The position numbers were made by a program, and so were the translations under genes. Below the pieces are notes generated by a model that had not been told where the DNA came from, ran no database searches, and saw only the letters and a list, made by a program, of their open reading frames with translations. From a virus: a DNA stretch of 21,175 nt. This document shows positions 20,864 through 21,175 of this stretch, piece after piece. Where the stretch lies: positions 1 to 21,175 of the IMG/VR virus record IMGVR_UViG_3300030102_000684; one strand, given 5' to 3'. The first letter of the stretch is position 1. The number at the start of each line of letters is the position of its first letter.

Positions 20864-21175
20864 AGGAAAGACCTGTTGTAACTGCAACGAAGAAATTGTT
20901 CGGGGTATGGCATTCCCGTTAATGGAAAAAAGCATATGTATGAGTTGCTTTGTTCACTTTGGACTGGCACAGAAAATGGACATCAGTATGCTACACTACC
21001 AAAATTGTTCGAAGGAGCATTGTTTTAAATGCGAATATGCCTTCATAAAAGCACTGTGGGCATTGGACTACAAACAGACACAAATGGGCAACTGGTACAG
21101 GAGGACTCCAGACCCGAAAATTGTTCGGATTTATGATGATTTACTTACCAACATACCAACTTACTCGGTAAGTAG
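20853..21175 (+). CDS. Cysteine-rich zinc-binding-like protein, 3' end beyond the window
   Basis: ATG 20853, with GGGAGG six bases upstream, opens a frame that runs to the window edge (107 codons) without a stop, overlapping the methyltransferase end. Cysteines come in pairs: C8-x2-C11 with C29-x2-C32 (TCCNC...ICMSC), and C52, C57 and C60 (NCSKEHCFKC). Two zinc sites are likely. The tail contains YRRTPDPKIVRIYDDLL. No family is recognised. Three exact AATTGTTCG words lie in this fragment, the densest cluster in the window. Confidence 0.65.
   Translation, partial: MKAKGKTCCNCNEEIVRGMAFPLMEKSICMSCFVHFGLAQKMDISMLHYQNCSKEHCFKCEYAFIKALWALDYKQTQMGNWYRRTPDPKIVRIYDDLLTNIPTYSVS

Larger units (their letters stand above)
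1182..21127. repeat. Dispersed 9-mer AATTGTTCG / CGAACAATT (19 loci)
   Basis: Exact copies counted by eye. As AATTGTTCG they start at 1182, 4772, 14433, 14621, 16341, 19727, 19891, 20651, 20894, 21003 and 21119. As CGAACAATT they start at 4767, 7177, 7979, 11436, 13373, 13809, 15572, 16576 and 19638 (4767 and 4772 form one palindrome). All are inside genes, in all three frames, encoding for example IVR, NCS, ELF, PNN, EQ and RTI. A preceding A and a following G are common (AAATTGTTCGG). One-mismatch forms add more (5461, 12110, 15702, 17711, 20482). None lie in 7988-11435 or 16585-19637. Confidence 0.85.

Noticed and set aside
1-21175. ATCGGG occurring about ten times on the + strand
   Set aside because: Only a few-fold above a composition estimate, and not clearly independent of codon use, so not reported as a separate signal.
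1-21175. tRNA genes, insertion sequences, integrase or attachment site
   Set aside because: No cloverleaf-like sequence with a GTTCGA-type T arm in a gene-free gap, no transposase or integrase motifs, and no terminal inverted repeats flanking a gene.

Overview
The window is a 21 kb piece of an AT-rich tailed-phage genome, most likely a short-tailed (podovirus-like) virus of the kind common in marine metagenomes. Arginine is mostly AGA or CGT, and genes are packed head to tail with TAATG, ATGA or TGA/GTG overlaps. The protein families agree: P22/T7-style internal virion (ejection) proteins, a T4-type lysozyme, and a replication set of Sak4-like ATPase, SSB-like protein, SF2 helicase, Cas4-like nuclease and primase-helicase. 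I see no integrase, tRNA, insertion sequence or CRISPR array. Host assignment is inference only.

Layout. Positions 1-8216 hold the virion and lysis region on the + strand: the C-terminal end of a head/tail-junction-type structural protein, a small beta-rich virion protein, four probable internal or ejection proteins (266, 307, 646 and 1054 aa) and a T4-like lysozyme. Positions 8181-8393 carry the only convincing minus-strand gene, a ribbon-helix-helix regulator. It is divergent from a DUF1064-type nuclease gene (8406-8780) whose first codons contain phased ACCC repeats over the regulator's likely promoter. A strong sigma70-type promoter (8792-8819) then starts the recombination/replication run: accessory protein, Sak4-like ATPase and SSB-like protein. 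A structured, gene-free leader (10755-10914) follows, then a small zinc protein, SF2 helicase, DUF6378-type protein, two small proteins (one ending in an SSB-like acidic tip), Cas4-like nuclease, a hairpin leader (14244-14295) and the TOPRIM primase-helicase. A second promoter (16703-16732) opens an accessory module (16766-19602) with a DUF3846-like protein, an unknown 407-aa protein, a zinc ribbon, an HExxH metallopeptidase and several tiny basic ORFs. The right end has a beta-class DNA methyltransferase and a Cys-rich ORF that runs off the window.

The most unusual signal is at DNA level. The 9-mer AATTGTTCG (or its complement CGAACAATT) occurs at 19 loci, 20 counting both halves of one perfect palindrome. 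A simple composition estimate predicts well under one. It lies in coding DNA in all three frames and both orientations. It is dense in 13.3-16.6 kb and 19.6-21.2 kb, sparse in the structural genes, and absent from 7.99-11.43 kb and from the accessory module (16.59-19.63 kb). This looks like a selected DNA word (recognition, recombination or packaging-type site) whose gaps follow module boundaries.
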